Assembly: GCA_038496445.1 (NCBI GenBank) | Contig: JALMLS010000299.1 | Location: 124,001 to 188,000 of the forward strand | DNA: 64,000 nt | Direction: 5' to 3' | Origin: Trichosphaerium sp. ATCC 40318 | Taxonomy: Eukaryota > Discosea > Flabellinia > Trichosidae | Shown here: positions 43,601 to 56,123 of the stretch, piece by piece | Numbering within the stretch: position 1 is the stretch's first letter | Layout of the letters: each line of letters opens with the position of its first letter | Translations under genes and position numbers: made by a program | Notes under the pieces: generated by a model | The model's database searches: none | What the model was told of the DNA's origin: nothing | Seen by the model: only the letters and a program-made list of their open reading frames with translations

Positions 43601-46600
43601 TCTTGCAACTGTTATGCTCTTGAGGTTTGTTGAGCCATTTGAACCATTGGCCATTGTGTAGCTCCTCATTCCAAAGCTCGGAGGCTTCTTTAGATGGTGC
43701 GGAGTCGTCAGGTTGGTTAATAGCCTGTTGGAATACGAGAGCTGGGCTTTTATGAAGGGTAAAGGCGTTTGACTGGAAGAATCTCATGAATTCTTTTACT
43801 TCCTTGCGTTTGTCGTATGAGCCTTGTTCTTTTGATACTGCGCGGTTGTAATCTGCGAGAAGATCGAAGCTCATGCCAAGGCTTACCTTTAACTCAACAA
43901 AGGACAAGTTAGTGAGTAAGGCGCTGAAGAGGTCGTTGCGTTCAGCCAAGCATGCGTGGTATACGACTTCAGATACGGCGTGAGTGTTTGGAGAAGGAAG
44001 GAGCTTTTTGTTCTCGTCTACCACTAGTGTGTTGTAGTGTGTTGCAAGCTTAACGTGGATCTTCGTTACGTTCTTGCGGCGTGTTCGTGATGTGTAACGC
44101 TTTTGCACGGCCTTTGTGAGCTCGTTATGGAAGAAGTTGAGCGTGCAGTCTGAAACAGGGCCAGTTTCTTTTAAGAATGAACCGAGAGCTTGGTAGAGGG
44201 TCAACCATTTTTCGGTAGTGAAACCAGTGATGTTATCGAGGAGTAGGCGTTCTAAGGTCTCCTTTGGAATACCACCGCGAGAGCAAGCAATGGCAGCGAG
44301 AGTGAGCTCAACAACTGGTTTGGTGTGATCGGTTTCGAGACGGCGCAGTACTTGGTCGAATAATTGATGGATCTTACCACCCATATCACGGATTGCTTTG
44401 GTTACTAGTTCGTATACACCAAAGATTCTCAGTTCTTCGCAAGCAACCTTTACGAAAATGTTAACAAAGGGACGAAGGAATACTAACACAAAAATCGTAC
44501 CATAAGATAAAGAGGTTTATACGCCTCTGGTTTGCGAAGTAGTACTCTCATTTGGTTGTTCATTGGACGTTCATCTAGTTTCTTGTGGTAGTCCCATAGG
44601 GTTTCACGGACAATTTCGGTTCTGGTCTTTACGTCAAGTTTTGTCATTTGAACATCAATAACCTTTGAGTGGCGTCTCTTGAATGCACTTAGAGGGGCGC
44701 CGTTGTTGAAGGAGAGCATAAACTGGCAAGGAGCGGATTTTGGAAGCCAGTCTAGAGAGTGAGCATTTTCTATGCTATCATTGAGTTGATCAATACCATC
44801 GAGTACTACGATCAATTTGCCTTGGAAAGAGGCCTCTTCGAGAATGGTAGGGAAGATCTTTACCAAATCGCGGTAGCCAGCAGGAATCTCAATGTCAAGG
44901 CTAAACGCAGCACAAATTTCGCGACAAAGGCGATCCAATGTTCTGGTAATGTTGGTGGATCCTGGACTAGATCCTAATGAAGATAGTGAGTAAATGAAGT
45001 AATGTTTGCAAAAGAGTTTACGTACCAATGTAGTGAGTTAGCACGAAAGTGTTTGGGTGCGTCTCAGCAAATCGTTTTGAGAAAGTAGCCAATAGTGCTG
45101 ATTTTCCATCACCAGGTTCGCCTGTAACTGCCAATAGTTTGGACTTATCGTTATTTGCGAATTTTTCGAGGCTGGCGAGTTCTGATTTGCGTCCAATAAA
45201 ACGACGGGATCTGTCGTATGCGTACATCTGATGGTAGTTTCTCTCCTTCTCTAGAGCATCCTTTGTATCTGGAGCAGCCGGGTATTGAGTGTCAATGGCC
45301 GACCACAACCAGTTGAACACATTTTGGCCAAAGACTTCGAGACCAGTTACAACGGGTTTGCCTTCAACTTCTCCGCCCCATGTAGCTGGGTAGTTATCAA
45401 GCACGTTCAAACCGCTAGAGCGAATGCGGTTCTTGAGATCAGTGAGCTTCTTGTGACTTTCGGCGTTGGTATCTTTGAAGTCGCGTGCGTATTTTTCAGG
45501 TACTTTAATGTCATCATTACGCAAGAAGAAACATGCACCGCTGGCCTTGCTAGGATCTTGAAGAGCGGCAAGTTGCATTTCGAGTTCGGTGATGGAGCGA
45601 CCAGCAGGGTAATTTTTGACCCATTCGAAGCGTGGATGATCTGGCAGGCCTTCGTATTCTTTTGGAGCCCAACCGTATCGGTTACCCAACATACCGATAA
45701 AGAATGGTCGACAGCGCTCAACTTCGTCGAGACAGAGCTCGAGGGACTTTCCGAGCTGGGATTCTTCTTCAGTGACACCCCAACGTAGATCAACTTCGAC
45801 TAGGTTGATTCTTCTTTGCATGCATCGTTGTTTGAGTTCAGGGAAGATTTTACGGGTGAGGAAATCACGCTCACCATGCATATCACGGAAGGTGGAAGAG
45901 ATAAACACACGGACTTCGCGCCATGGTTTGCCAATGGTAATGTTAGGATAGTTTACAGGAGATGGGACTGCTTCACCCATTTTCTCCAACCATGTCCACC
46001 ATGGAGAGGACTGTAAAAGAGGGTTAGTGCGACGAATAATTTGAGAAAAAACAAGAAAATAAAACCGTACCTCAATTTCGCGTTTGACGTTCAGGTTCTT
46101 TACGCCCTTAGCTTCGTCGATGTTTTCAACGTATTGGAGTTGGTTATCTCCTTTTTCAGCGATAAAGCGAAGAATTTGGTCGCTGAAACCGGTAACGAGG
46201 AGATCGTTTGGACTTTGTTCGTCTTGATCAAGGCTTGGTCTACCTTTACCGCTGAGGTCCACGCTTACGAAAAGAAGGTCTTCGTTTACTTCTTGACGGT
46301 ACTTCTTGAGTAAGTTGCCCTGTAAAAAAAAACAGTAAGTACTAGTAAAAGATAATTATGAACTTACGAGCTGGGATTGACTGCCATCAGAAGGATTCAT
46401 TGGGGTGTGAGATAGCACAACAATGTTATCAATACGTTTACGTTTCAAAACGAGGTCGCTTAAGTATTGGTAAGGGAATTGACCTTGACGGCTCTGATCA
46501 AGGTTGGTTGCTTGGGCACTGACGAGATTCATATTATCTAGGATGGTTCCTTCCTTGAGTTCTACTGACAAGCCATTAGGATAGGCTGTGCTTGGGGCAC

Positions 46601-48306
46601 TAAACAAATTTATAAGTAAGGATTTGAGGTTATAAAAGTATTGTGGTACCTGAAGATTCTAAAGTCGCAGTCTTCGCACACGTATTTACACATGAGACCA
46701 AGTAAGTAACCAACTTCTTGGATTTTGCGGACGGAATTACCCATGCCACGGGCTCCGGAACAGTCAGCATCGGAACCAGCACCGACGTTGCAAAATACAA
46801 CAGTGGAACCACGAATAGGACTGACATTGTGAACAGTAGCCAACTTGACAGCAGAGTCTAGAGCTGCGCGGTAATTGGCGAATACGTAGTCTGGTGGCAT
46901 ATGGGCAGGGATAATTGGCTTTTTGCGTTGGCGACGTTTCTTGCCATCGTCGGCACCACGTTTGCCGGAATTTTGTTGCTCAATGAGCTGTTTGAAGTGC
47001 GCCAAGTCGCGCGGAATTACTTCGTAAGCCGAAAAGAAGCGGAAGGGGAATTGTCTACTGTTTCGTACAGCAACTTCATTGGAAAGACGATTTTGCGCCC
47101 ACTACCACGTATTAGCACATTTTGAGATGGAGAGGAAATAAAACAAAATTATATACCTTATGGTACTTAGGGTGAACCCCTGCGAATATCAAGTTTCGCA
47201 AGTTACGCAACATGGCCATGAATGGGAGTTTTTTGTGCTCGATTAATTCTTCCCAAGTGGCTGCTTTGTTTCCCTTTTCGGACAAAAGAGTTTCCCAGGT
47301 TTCAGGAGTTGGAAGCTTCATGCGTTTTCCAGCCAATTCAGGGTCGAAGCGCCCAGGTAGACCTACACGAAAATGTTAACAAACCTACACTTTAAAATCA
47401 GTCAATAGACTTACCCGACATAGCGAATTGCGAGTCGTTTTCTGGGTACTTTTTACCCAAGATGCACATGACTGGGAACACTGGAGAGGAGACATGAAGG
47501 TGTCTAATCATTTGTTTGATAGTTAACATGGGCTTTTGAGGTTTCGTGAAACGATCAGGGTTCTTTTGCTTTTCTTCACGCATTTTTTTCAACTGTGATA
47601 AAAAAGTCAGTTGAAAAGTTTTTTTTTGCTGGCAAAGTTTTTCAGAACGTACCTTGCGCTTTACGCTGCGCTCCTTGTTGTATTTACCCAATTGATAGGC
47701 GTCGAAGCTAGGGAACTTATCGCACATAGCTTTACGTAGGCATGTTGGTACTGCCTTGCCGCTTAGAGCCTTATCAGGCAAAATGTTGTAGGTGGCAGCA
47801 ACATCAAGCCAATCGGATGGTAACCTTACAATGTGGCACAAATATTTGCGTACGAACGGCTGGCAAGCAGGGATGTTCGCTGCGAGTGCGACAATGTAGT
47901 TGGCGGTTGTTCTAATGTTCAAATCGCTTCTAACGTACAAACCCATCTTGAGAACGAACTCTGGGTCATAGAAAGAGATGGTCTTAATCTACAAAAGATA
48001 AATTTAGTTTATTTTTTAGAGCTAAAACAATTATGCTCCACAAAGTGTCTTAAAAAGTACGTACTAGATCGGCGATACGAACAAACACTTCTGCTGTTAC
48101 ATCAAATCTGGGGTTATTGATAAGAGCAGCCGAAACAGTGTTCAAGAGCGCTGTTTTAACTTTACGAAGCTCAGCTGGCGATAGCTGTTGAAAGTTGTCC
48201 TTTAATCTTCAGTTGGGTTAGTATTAGTCTTTTTAGGTTTTACTAGTACGTACCCATGAGCCCCCGATGATTTCGCTGTACCTTTACCGTTATTGCGTCC
48301 AGACAT
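40609..48306 (-). CDS. TEP1: Telomerase protein component 1 / vault protein homologue (TEP1)
   Basis: About 14 exons from ATG 48306 (MSGRNNGKGTAKSSGAHG) to TGA 40609-40611, some 2,300 residues. Domains in order: TROVE (IKTISFYDPEFVLKMGLYVR, TANYIVALAANIPACQPFVR, LPSDWLDVAATYNILPDKAL, LPFMAMLRNLRNLIFAGVHP); a vWA-like part with a broken metal site (GSTVVFCNVGAGSDADCSGA); a DUF4062-type domain (REVRVFISSTFRDMHGERDF, EVDLRWGVTEEESQLG, FIGMLGNRYGWAP); a NACHT ATPase with Walker A GEPGDGKSALLATF and Walker B KLIVVLDGIDQLND; a helical region; and about 20 WD40 repeats (LVSGSWDKTIKLWDL and similar). Animal TEP1 binds telomerase and vault RNA. This protein lacks the N-terminal TEP1 repeats but otherwise matches the vertebrate order. 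No vault RNA gene was recognised nearby. Confidence 0.93.
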
Positions 48307-48674
48307 TATAGTTTTAGTTAATTAGACAAGCACGGTATAGTTTAGAGATAATAGGAAGAGGGGTTGCGTTTAAATAGGAACGGTCTTTTTATGAGGTTCT
48401 GTGTTCTTCTAGAACTTAGAAATTTCACAAAAATAGAATAAAAGTAGAATAAGTTGCGAAGAGATTTCTGAAAGATACGTCACATGTTTTTGTAGCGAAC
48501 CAAAACAAACTCTGCTGTATTGATGACGTTTTAAACAAAAAGCCTGTTATTCACGTAAAACAAAAACTTTGCTAAGCTCAAACTTAGTTCTTTCCAGTCC
48601 ACAGCGTATAAACAAGCGTACAAAGGTCGTTTAGAGGGTTGTAACGCTTATTTATTTTTACATGGTTAAAAGCG
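48307..48674. promoter_or_regulatory. Spacer upstream of TEP1
   Basis: About 370 bp with no exon seen. It should hold the TEP1 promoter and the 3' UTR of the phosphatidyltransferase gene. A/T-rich, with a short T run at about 48653-48659. Confidence 0.4.
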
Positions 48675-49444
48675 TTACGAGCGCTTTGATCGAACTTTGG
48701 GTGTCGGCGTGAGGTAATTGTATGCCCAAATAACCCGTTGAAAGATTGTAATCCATACTAACACTGTAAAGATTGAAAAAGTGTACAGGTTGTATTGGGG
48801 AAAACATAGCATAACGTTAAAAAACACAATCGTTTCAAAACCTCCAACCAAACCTGTGAGAAAGGTTAGAGTTTGCTAACTTGCAAATACTCACCTCTAG
48901 GCATCGTGATTGTTGTCAGTTCCCCAGTTGTTGACGCACCGGAATTTCTTTTTTCTAGTATTGCGGATAGGTACATCCAAGCGCCTGCGTTGATAAAAAA
49001 CGCGCTGACAAGCGTCAGAATGCTATGCTAATTCAAATGACATGCGTACCCTTCCATAAAGCTTAAAACGAGCCATAAGTCGTTTGACTGGGCGCTATAC
49101 GCGAGGCCAACTGGCAGGTATGCGTATACGATGAAATCGCAAACAATATCGAGGTAGCCTCCAAAATCGGATTGCGTATCGGAAAACCGCGCTACAGCAC
49201 CATCAAGACCATCGAGAATGCGATTGAGCAACCACAGAACTAATGCGAGTGTGTACCTGCGAAAACACCATTAACATTTCGTGTCGAACGTTAAAACATA
49301 CCACTTAAACGCTGCTGCGTACGCAGAGGCAATTCCAATCACTAATGCGAATAACGTTATGTATATTGGATGGAAGGCCGAGAAAAGCTTTGCGATGGGT
49401 AGAAATACTGCATCTTTACCAGAGCGTAAATAATCGTCAAACAT
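48675..49444 (-). CDS. CDP-alcohol phosphatidyltransferase family enzyme
   Basis: Four exons from ATG 49444 (MFDDYLRSGKDAVFLPIAKL) to TAA 48675-48677. The catalytic signature is exact: D-G-x2-A-R-x8-G-x3-D-x3-D as DGAVARFSDTQSDFGGYLDI followed by VCD. Hydrophobic helices surround it: YITLFALVIGIASAYAAAF, YTLALVLWLLNRILDGL, IVYAYLPVGLAYSA, ILTLVSAFFINAGAWMYLSA, FETIVFFNVMLCFP and VLVWITIFQRVIWAYNY, so five to six transmembrane segments. The family joins a CDP-linked lipid head to an alcohol (inositol, glycerol phosphate, choline or ethanolamine). The substrate cannot be told from this sequence; the short length resembles bacterial-type members. Confidence 0.85.
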
Positions 49445-49611
49445 GCGTTTGACTACTGAACAAAAGATTTAGCCTGCGGAGAAATGCAAGGGAACCTACA
49501 GAAAATGTATCACGTGTCAGTTGGCGGTGAAGATACTGAACTTAAAAAAGTATCAGCAAACGACACAGTCGCGCTAATTCAACTACCAAAGCCAAATGTG
49601 CCAGACTTCCC

Positions 49612-50311
49612 ATGGGTTGTTTTTGCTCGCGTAGAGCGTCTATTCATGGATCCTCAACAAGCACGTGGCCTGTATTTAATGAGTCACGTTACAAACAAAA
49701 TTTTGGTGTTATTGAGACAGTTGATTCTTATGTACCTCCTCCACCGTCCAGCACACTTCAAACGCTCGATGAAGAAGCTTCAGAAGATAGTTTTAGTATA
49801 AATGACGACGACAGTCAAAATAGTGACTCTAGCGAAGATATACGCTTTGTGTATGGCACAACACCAAGACCAAGCGTAACAAAAAGTAAAATACACCCAC
49901 CGTTGTAATTATGTTTTAAAAGTAATGTAGGTTTCATGGACGCATTAAACGAAGCAGAATCGTTGTCAAAAAAGGAACAAAAACCACAATTAGCGCAAAA
50001 AGCACGTGCAATAGAACCGAACGACACAAATGAAAAACCTTTACCGCCACCCAAGATAAAACATCCTGTACCATCAGTGAGGTAAGCCTTTGCGCCTATT
50101 AACCTCACAGTCGTTCAGTAGTGAGCCGACACCTACACCAAATGCAGTCAAAGCGGAAATACAAAATCGACCAAAAAGTACACCCAATATAAATTGACTA
50201 CACTCACTTTATGAAGGTACTCAATTCACAGCCAATCCCATGTTTAAGGACAATTGGGAGGAGTCACCCATAGCAATTGACGCACACGATCCCACCTCGC
50301 CGATGCTCTAG
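49612..50311 (+). CDS. Putative dual-acylated, acidic low-complexity protein
   Basis: Start chosen at ATG 49612 because it gives MGCFCSRRASIHGS, a good N-myristoylation (M-G-x3-S) plus palmitoylation (C3, C5) signal with a following basic patch. The body is disordered: VDSYVPPPPSSTLQTLDEEA, EDSFSINDDDSQNSDSSEDI, RPSVTK, then after an intron MDALNEAESLSKKEQKPQLA, PNDTNEKPLPPPKIKHPVPS, and a final exon TQFTANPMFKDNWEESPIAI ending at TAG 50309-50311. No folded domain. The final N-P-(M/F)-x3-W motif could be a short docking motif. A longer upstream frame from 49484 (MQGNLQKMYHVSVGGEDTEL) runs in another frame through the same bases and might instead be the true 5' exon. Confidence 0.5.
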
Positions 50312-50447
50312 CCTGCGAACAGTCTCGGTTAATAAACATTGTAAACTTTAGCAGAATCCAAAAATGATAAGGCTTAACGTTACCTAAGTAAGGGTGGAAA
50401 TTCATTCAGAAAAGCTACAACAATCTCAACGTTGTACATAATTGATA

Positions 50448-51920
50448 ATGAGCACGTTCGGAACAGCGTTTAAGATCACTACTTTTGGTGAAAGCCATGG
50501 CACAGGTATACATGCCTTAGCACGCCTGCTGAGTGTTAAACCATCGTAGGTGTTGGCGTAATAATTGATGGTGTACCACCATTAATGAAACTGAGCGCTG
50601 AGGACATACAGCCACAACTTACGCGTAGGAGACCAGGTCAGAGCGAGTGGACGACCCCCGTAAGAACCTTTAACGTATTTCTGTTCAACTCACATCAATA
50701 GCGAAACGAGGCCGATAAGGTTACCATACAGTCCGGTACAGAGAATGGCATAACTTTGGGAACACCACTCAGTTTGTATGTAAAAAACAATGATTTTAGA
50801 CCTACTGACTACTCAGGTACGTAAATTGTTCTGAATACGCGTACTAAGCGATAATTGTAGACATGTCAGCAGTACCAAGGCCATCACATGCGGATTTTAC
50901 TTATGTAGCGAAATATCAAATTAAGGCGTCCTCTGGTGGCGGTAGGTCGTCTGCACGCGAAACAATAGGTACGAAATCAAGTGTCAACTTTGTTTTGAAG
51001 TCTAAGAATGACGTTAGGTCGCGTTGCTAGCGGTGCTGTAGCTGAAAAATGGCTCAAGGAAAAGTTTGGTATTGAAATAGTAGCGTGGGTATCTGGTGTT
51101 GGCCCTATTGAATCAAAAAAAGTTGATGGTGCCACAATAACTCGCGCCGAGGTCGATGAATCCAAATTACGTTGTCCAGACAAAGAAGCAACAATAAAAA
51201 TGATGGAGGTAAAATTTGATTAAGATACTCTTTTGCTTACGCTTGTAGGTCGTTAAAGCGTGTAAAGACGAGAGTGACTCTACTGGTGGCGTTGTAGAGT
51301 GCATTTGTAGGAATGTACCAGCTGGCTGGGGCGAGCCTTGTTTCGATAAACTTGAAGCAAAATTGGCACATGCAATGATGTCAATCCCTGCTACAAAAGG
51401 TATTAGAACTACATCCAATTTGTCGACTCAATTACAATAAAGGGTTTGAAATTGGCTCCGGATTTTCTGGCACTAAATTGAGGGGATCTGAGCACAACGA
51501 TCCATTTGTCTTAAAGGATGGTAGATTGGGTACCACAACAAACAACAGTGGCGGCACACAGGTACATAAAGCATTTTCTTCAAAGTGATCACAAACATTA
51601 CGAAATAGGGTGGTATCTCTAATGGTGAAGCAATACATTTCCGCATTGCCTTTAAGCCACCAGCAACAATAGGCAGAGAACAGGTATACAATAATTACAA
51701 GTTTAAATGTCTTACAAGTCTATAGTCTACTTCAGACTTCTCTGGTAATAGCACAAAGTTGGCAGCACGTGGTCGCCATGACCCTTGTGTAGTTCCAAGA
51801 GCTGTTCCTATCGTGGAAGCAATGGCAGCTCTTGTCCTCGCTGATGCAGCACTTTTACAGTTGGCTAGGCAAAGCGCCCACTCACACTACAAGTCTCCAT
51901 TGACTTTTTTGAATAAATAG
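50448..51920 (+). CDS. Chorismate synthase
   Basis: About nine exons from ATG 50448 ([18 protein letters not shown]) to TAG 51918-51920. It catalyses the last step of the shikimate pathway, EPSP to chorismate, with reduced FMN. Conserved pieces: [69 protein letters not shown], the loop [88 protein letters not shown] and [20 protein letters not shown]. The length is that of monofunctional enzymes; no flavin-reductase extension is seen. Its presence excludes animals and implies that aromatic amino acids are made. It converges on the next gene with only 34 bp between stop codons. Confidence 0.95.
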
Positions 51921-51954
51921 ACTATTTTGATTGAAAATAGAAAGCTGTTCTATT

Positions 51955-54584
51955 TTATTGTGGTTTATGTTGAGTTTGTATTATATGGGCATACGCCGCA
52001 TCGACAGATTGTTGTGTTTTCATGAATTCCTGGGCAGGTTAGTATGAAAGACAAATTGATTAAAAAACTAGTGTCTAGAGACACTATGTAGCTCACCTGT
52101 AAATGTAATTCAATGTTTTGATCCGATCCGTCATTATTTTGAAGAGCTTGCTTTAGAGCCGTAAGTGTGTTGATCTCTTTTGTGACTTTAGTCAACATGT
52201 TTTTGTATCGCTGAACTAGTTGTGGTTCTTGAGGATTAAAGTGAACCACAAACCCAGATGGCATTTTGTTTAGTATACGTCCAGCAACAGCCCAGACGTC
52301 CCTAGAATGTTGTCCACGAATATTGACTACAATTTGATAACATTGTACATCTACTTCAGCAATAATATGACCGCTTATTAAGATAGTACTATTCTCACTA
52401 ACAAATCTTGTTTTGTTCTTATCTTCACCTGTTAACTTGAATTGCATTTCCAAAATAGCCTCTATAGCCTCCTTGGCAATAGAGATATCATTTCCAGTGG
52501 TGCTCTGTGCAGTTGTCAACCCACTTTGAGGGAGAACAAGAAGCGATATCGTATTTCTGACCAAAATTTCCGCCTCGAGCTTCTCGAGTGGCTGGTTCAG
52601 AGCGCCCAGTGGTATTGTGAGGATCTGTGAAGGCACCCACTCTAATTTGCTAGAACCTAAAAACATCATAAATTTCAGATAGTAGCAAGTGCATTTACCT
52701 TCCACTGTACAAGCCACAAGCACTTCTATCTCCAAGCTGTCAGAAAAAGATTCTCCATTGTATAACTCCATATCAATACAGCAACACACGGATATATTAG
52801 ATTCACTTCTTTGTGATATCGTACATTGAGAATGAAGAAGAGAAGAATCAATGATTGCCACCAAACTAGACACTTGAAGATGTATGTTATCCTTTGAGGA
52901 TACTTCAACTTCTACAATCACGCTTCTACTATGTACCGACCACTTTAATATGCTCACATTAATGACCTTGTCGCTTCCACTCGTAAATTTCTTTCGAGAT
53001 GAATTTTCTCCAATCAAAGGTACTAACCCTGTAGTGCTCCAAGGTTGCACTTGGTGTTGTTGTTTTGTGAGTCTCCTAAGTAATCCTCCAGCCGCGATCT
53101 TTAGTTGCCTTTTTTCTTGTATTGCAGTGGCAACATGATGCAGATCAGAAGCTGATTCTTTTAGTCTCAATAATAAGTTACGTGGCATGTTGTGTTGCTG
53201 GTAATTCTCAGAAATAGTCTTGGCACTGCCCATAGCATCAGTTACAATATCATTTGCTTTCAGCATCTTAGCAGATGAAAATATGGAATCTATTGTAGTC
53301 TCTGAGGTATAATTAAATAGTACAAGTTGTGGGTGTTCAACACAATCCAAAGAAAACCATGAAACACCTGTAATAACTGAAAAGTAAAGTAAGAAGCTAA
53401 CAAAGTGTCTAATTTTTGTACTTTTCAATGGCTGGTATGTTGGCAAGTGAAACAAGTGTAAAGTTTTGTTTGGGTCTTTTAACAGTACGCCGAACAAACC
53501 ACCTCCTCGTAGTATCCATTCGTAGTTACTGGGCATTGTTAGATATTAGTTGATTCATTAAAATGAAAAAGTGCGTACATGAGAAGAGCTGGGTAGTCAA
53601 AATTCAATTTATGTACAACTGACCGGTTTGCAATTATGAATATTGTGTTCATCTTTGTCGCACATATCCACGTTGATGTATTGATAAGAGATATAGATAT
53701 AATCACATGAGCAATTGCTTCTGGGACCTCGTTCCACATTTCTTGTTGCACGCGATTATCCTAGACCACTAAGTTATCTCTGTAGGGTAGGGTGTTGTGA
53801 ATGTATGCTAACCGTTGAAACCGAGAACTGACACAGAGAAGAAACATCATTTTTATCTTTGAATGAAAAGATAGCTATGGCTCTATTTCGAGTGTAATAC
53901 AAACCCAAGAAACTCTGTAGACCACTTGTATCACTAATTTCAGCCACTTTGAAGTTATCTTCACCCTCTATGATTCTCGTAATCATCTACAGTTTTAAGA
54001 AATGCGTTATCTAGCTTGACTTACGTGTGCACAACAAACAGTATTTGATTTTATATCAGTGTATGCAACAACAAAAGATGGTCCTTCGCATACTTTTACA
54101 GCCACGGTTGCTTAGACATTATAAGTGGAAGATTGACGCAGCACTTAAATTACCATGTATTGGTGGAGGAGCTATTGTGCACTCCTGCACGTTCACCACA
54201 GCATCATTGTTAATCAGCCCAATGCTGTATGAACTAAGTACCTATTAGTACGCTGATTCTTTGCAAGATGCACGTGCTTGTTCTTGTTAGTTTTGCTTAG
54301 GACCCACGTGTTACACCTAGAAGCGGTTAGATTATCACTATCGTGACGTTAGTGTACAAGCCTGTCCTTGTGTCATTTTCTTCAGTAAAAGCGAGAATCC
54401 CCTCTAAGAACTCATTGTTAGCTAGTACTTTGGTATATCTAGTGCCTGGAGTGTGAATTGACGATTGCTGTTGCCATTTACTGTTTGCTTTAACGTATTG
54501 ATATAAAATAGCTGTACGCGCTACTTTCGCGTGCGTGGCGTATATTCTACCGTCAGAAATGCGATGCCATTTGAATTGAGCCAT
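51955..54584 (-). CDS. Uncharacterised large protein, possibly FANCB-like
   Basis: About nine exons from ATG 54584 (MAQFKWHRISDGRIYATHAK) to TAA 51955-51957, roughly 750 residues. The N-terminal half is beta-rich (VKVCEGPSFVVAYTDIKSNT, YYTRNRAIAIFSFKD, WICATKMNTIFIIANRS, LLMYALFHFNES), which fits a propeller. The middle and C-terminal parts have VIVEVEVSSKDNIHLQVSSL, LVAIIDSSLLHSQCTI and, near the end, YQIVVNIRGQHSRDVWAVAG, RILNKMPSGFVVHF, then a helix KNMLTKVTKEINTLTALKQA. The overall layout, and the strand then short-helix block before a C-terminal helix, recall Fanconi-anaemia core subunit FANCB, but no diagnostic motif exists for that family and I would not rely on it. Otherwise hypothetical. 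No transmembrane segment is convincing. Confidence 0.45.
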
Positions 54585-54713
54585 AAGTTTTTGAAACACT
54601 CTCTACTCCATACGTGCCAATAATATATTGCCTTCCACAAAGAAACGCCGTCGGCGGTCTAAGTCATACATTGCTTAGTGTGAATTTCACCAAACGGCAA
54701 AACAATAACTCCC

Positions 54714-56022
54714 ATGAGAGCTGTTGAAGTATTTGTAGCCCTCACTGCTTTACTGTGTATCGCTAGTACCTATGCTGAGCCTACACCTATCGTAATGTGG
54801 CATGGAGTACGTTAGTTTAATCAAATATGTAAAAATAACGATGAATATAGATGGGCGATACGTGTTGCTACTCATTCAGGTATTTGGAACATTCTTTACG
54901 AGTAGAAATTCTGTTGTTAACTCCAATAGTATGGGCGCTATGAAAAAGTCACTAGAAGCCGCTATTCCAGGAGTTTACGTCCGTAGCTTAATGATTGGTA
55001 CGGAAAAGTTGACGGTTCGTGTGCTTACGTGTGTAGGGGACGATATTGAAGAAGATGAAGCCGCTGGTTTTGCTGGAGATGTCAACAAACAAGTACTCAC
55101 CCGTTAACTTACCCAATTCTAACAATTATAAGGTTGATCTTGTTTGTGCACGTTTAAAGAATGACACAAACCTTCGTGGTAAATCTATCAATGCCATGGG
55201 CTTTTCTCAGGTATTGGTTACCATAGCGCTTCCCCATTAACCAGCATAGGGTGGTCAATTCTTACGCGCCTACGTACAAAGATGTAACGACCCTCCAGTC
55301 GCTAATTTAATTTCAATTGGTGGTCAGCACCAGGTACAAGCGTTTACAGTGATCTACAGTGCTTAACAGTTTTTGATAGGGTGTATTTGGATTTCCTAAA
55401 TGTCCGGGAAAAGAAACCGTTTGTAACTGGGTGAGAGAACTCTTAGACTTAGGTGCATACATTAGCTATGTCCAAGAGAGCGTTGTACAAGCACAATACT
55501 GGCAGGTATGTACACGTGTCGCTTCGGAACATGTCTAATTTTCTTCCAGGATCCGTATGAGCCAGAAGAATACATCAAATCATCTCGCTTCTTGTCTGAT
55601 ATTAATAACCAAAAGGCAACCAAGAACCCACTTTACAAAAAGAACTTAATGTCATTGAACAACTTCGTTATGGTAAAGTTCACTGAGGATACCATGGTTC
55701 AACCTAAGGAGTCTGAGTGGTTCGGATTTTACAAAGATCATGATCCTTCCACTATCATTCCTCTACGCGACTCAGCCTTGTACAAAGAGGTACGCTAAAA
55801 TTAAACATAAAGGGTTTTGTTGTAATTTATCCCAAAAAGGACTGGTTGGGCTTGCGTGCAATGGACGAGCAAAAGAAATTAACTTTTCTGGAAGTTGTTG
55901 GTGATCATCTTAGATTTAGTACGTCTTTTATAAAACCTCACTACCACTTGGCGCTATTACTAATGGTTTTCTAAGACGAAACTTGGTTTATGGACCGTAT
56001 CGTTACACCTTACCTCAAGTAA
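54714..56022 (+). CDS. PPT1: Palmitoyl-protein thioesterase 1
   Basis: About nine exons from ATG 54714 to TAA 56020-56022. The signal peptide [20 protein letters not shown] ends before [11 protein letters not shown], which continues MGDTCC like animal PPT1. The catalytic triad is visible: Ser in [20 protein letters not shown], Asp in the segment of the [20 protein letters not shown] / [16 protein letters not shown] exon, and His in [10 protein letters not shown]. Further hallmarks: [56 protein letters not shown]. The enzyme removes palmitate from S-acylated proteins in the lysosome; loss of human PPT1 causes neuronal ceroid lipofuscinosis. Length and order match the family closely. Confidence 0.93.
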
Positions 56023-56123
56023 AGGGTCACAAACTGTTATGCTAAACTAGTAATACTAAAAACTGTTTCAAAATACGTTACAATAAAGTATTGCGAAAGG
56101 GCTTTTAATCGATTGATAGTAAT

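Noticed and set aside
49484-49801. Plus-strand ORF MQGNLQKMYHVSVGGE
   Set aside because: It overlaps the MGCFCS protein in another frame. The latter has the better N-terminus and splices on to further exons. Not fully excluded as a 5' exon.
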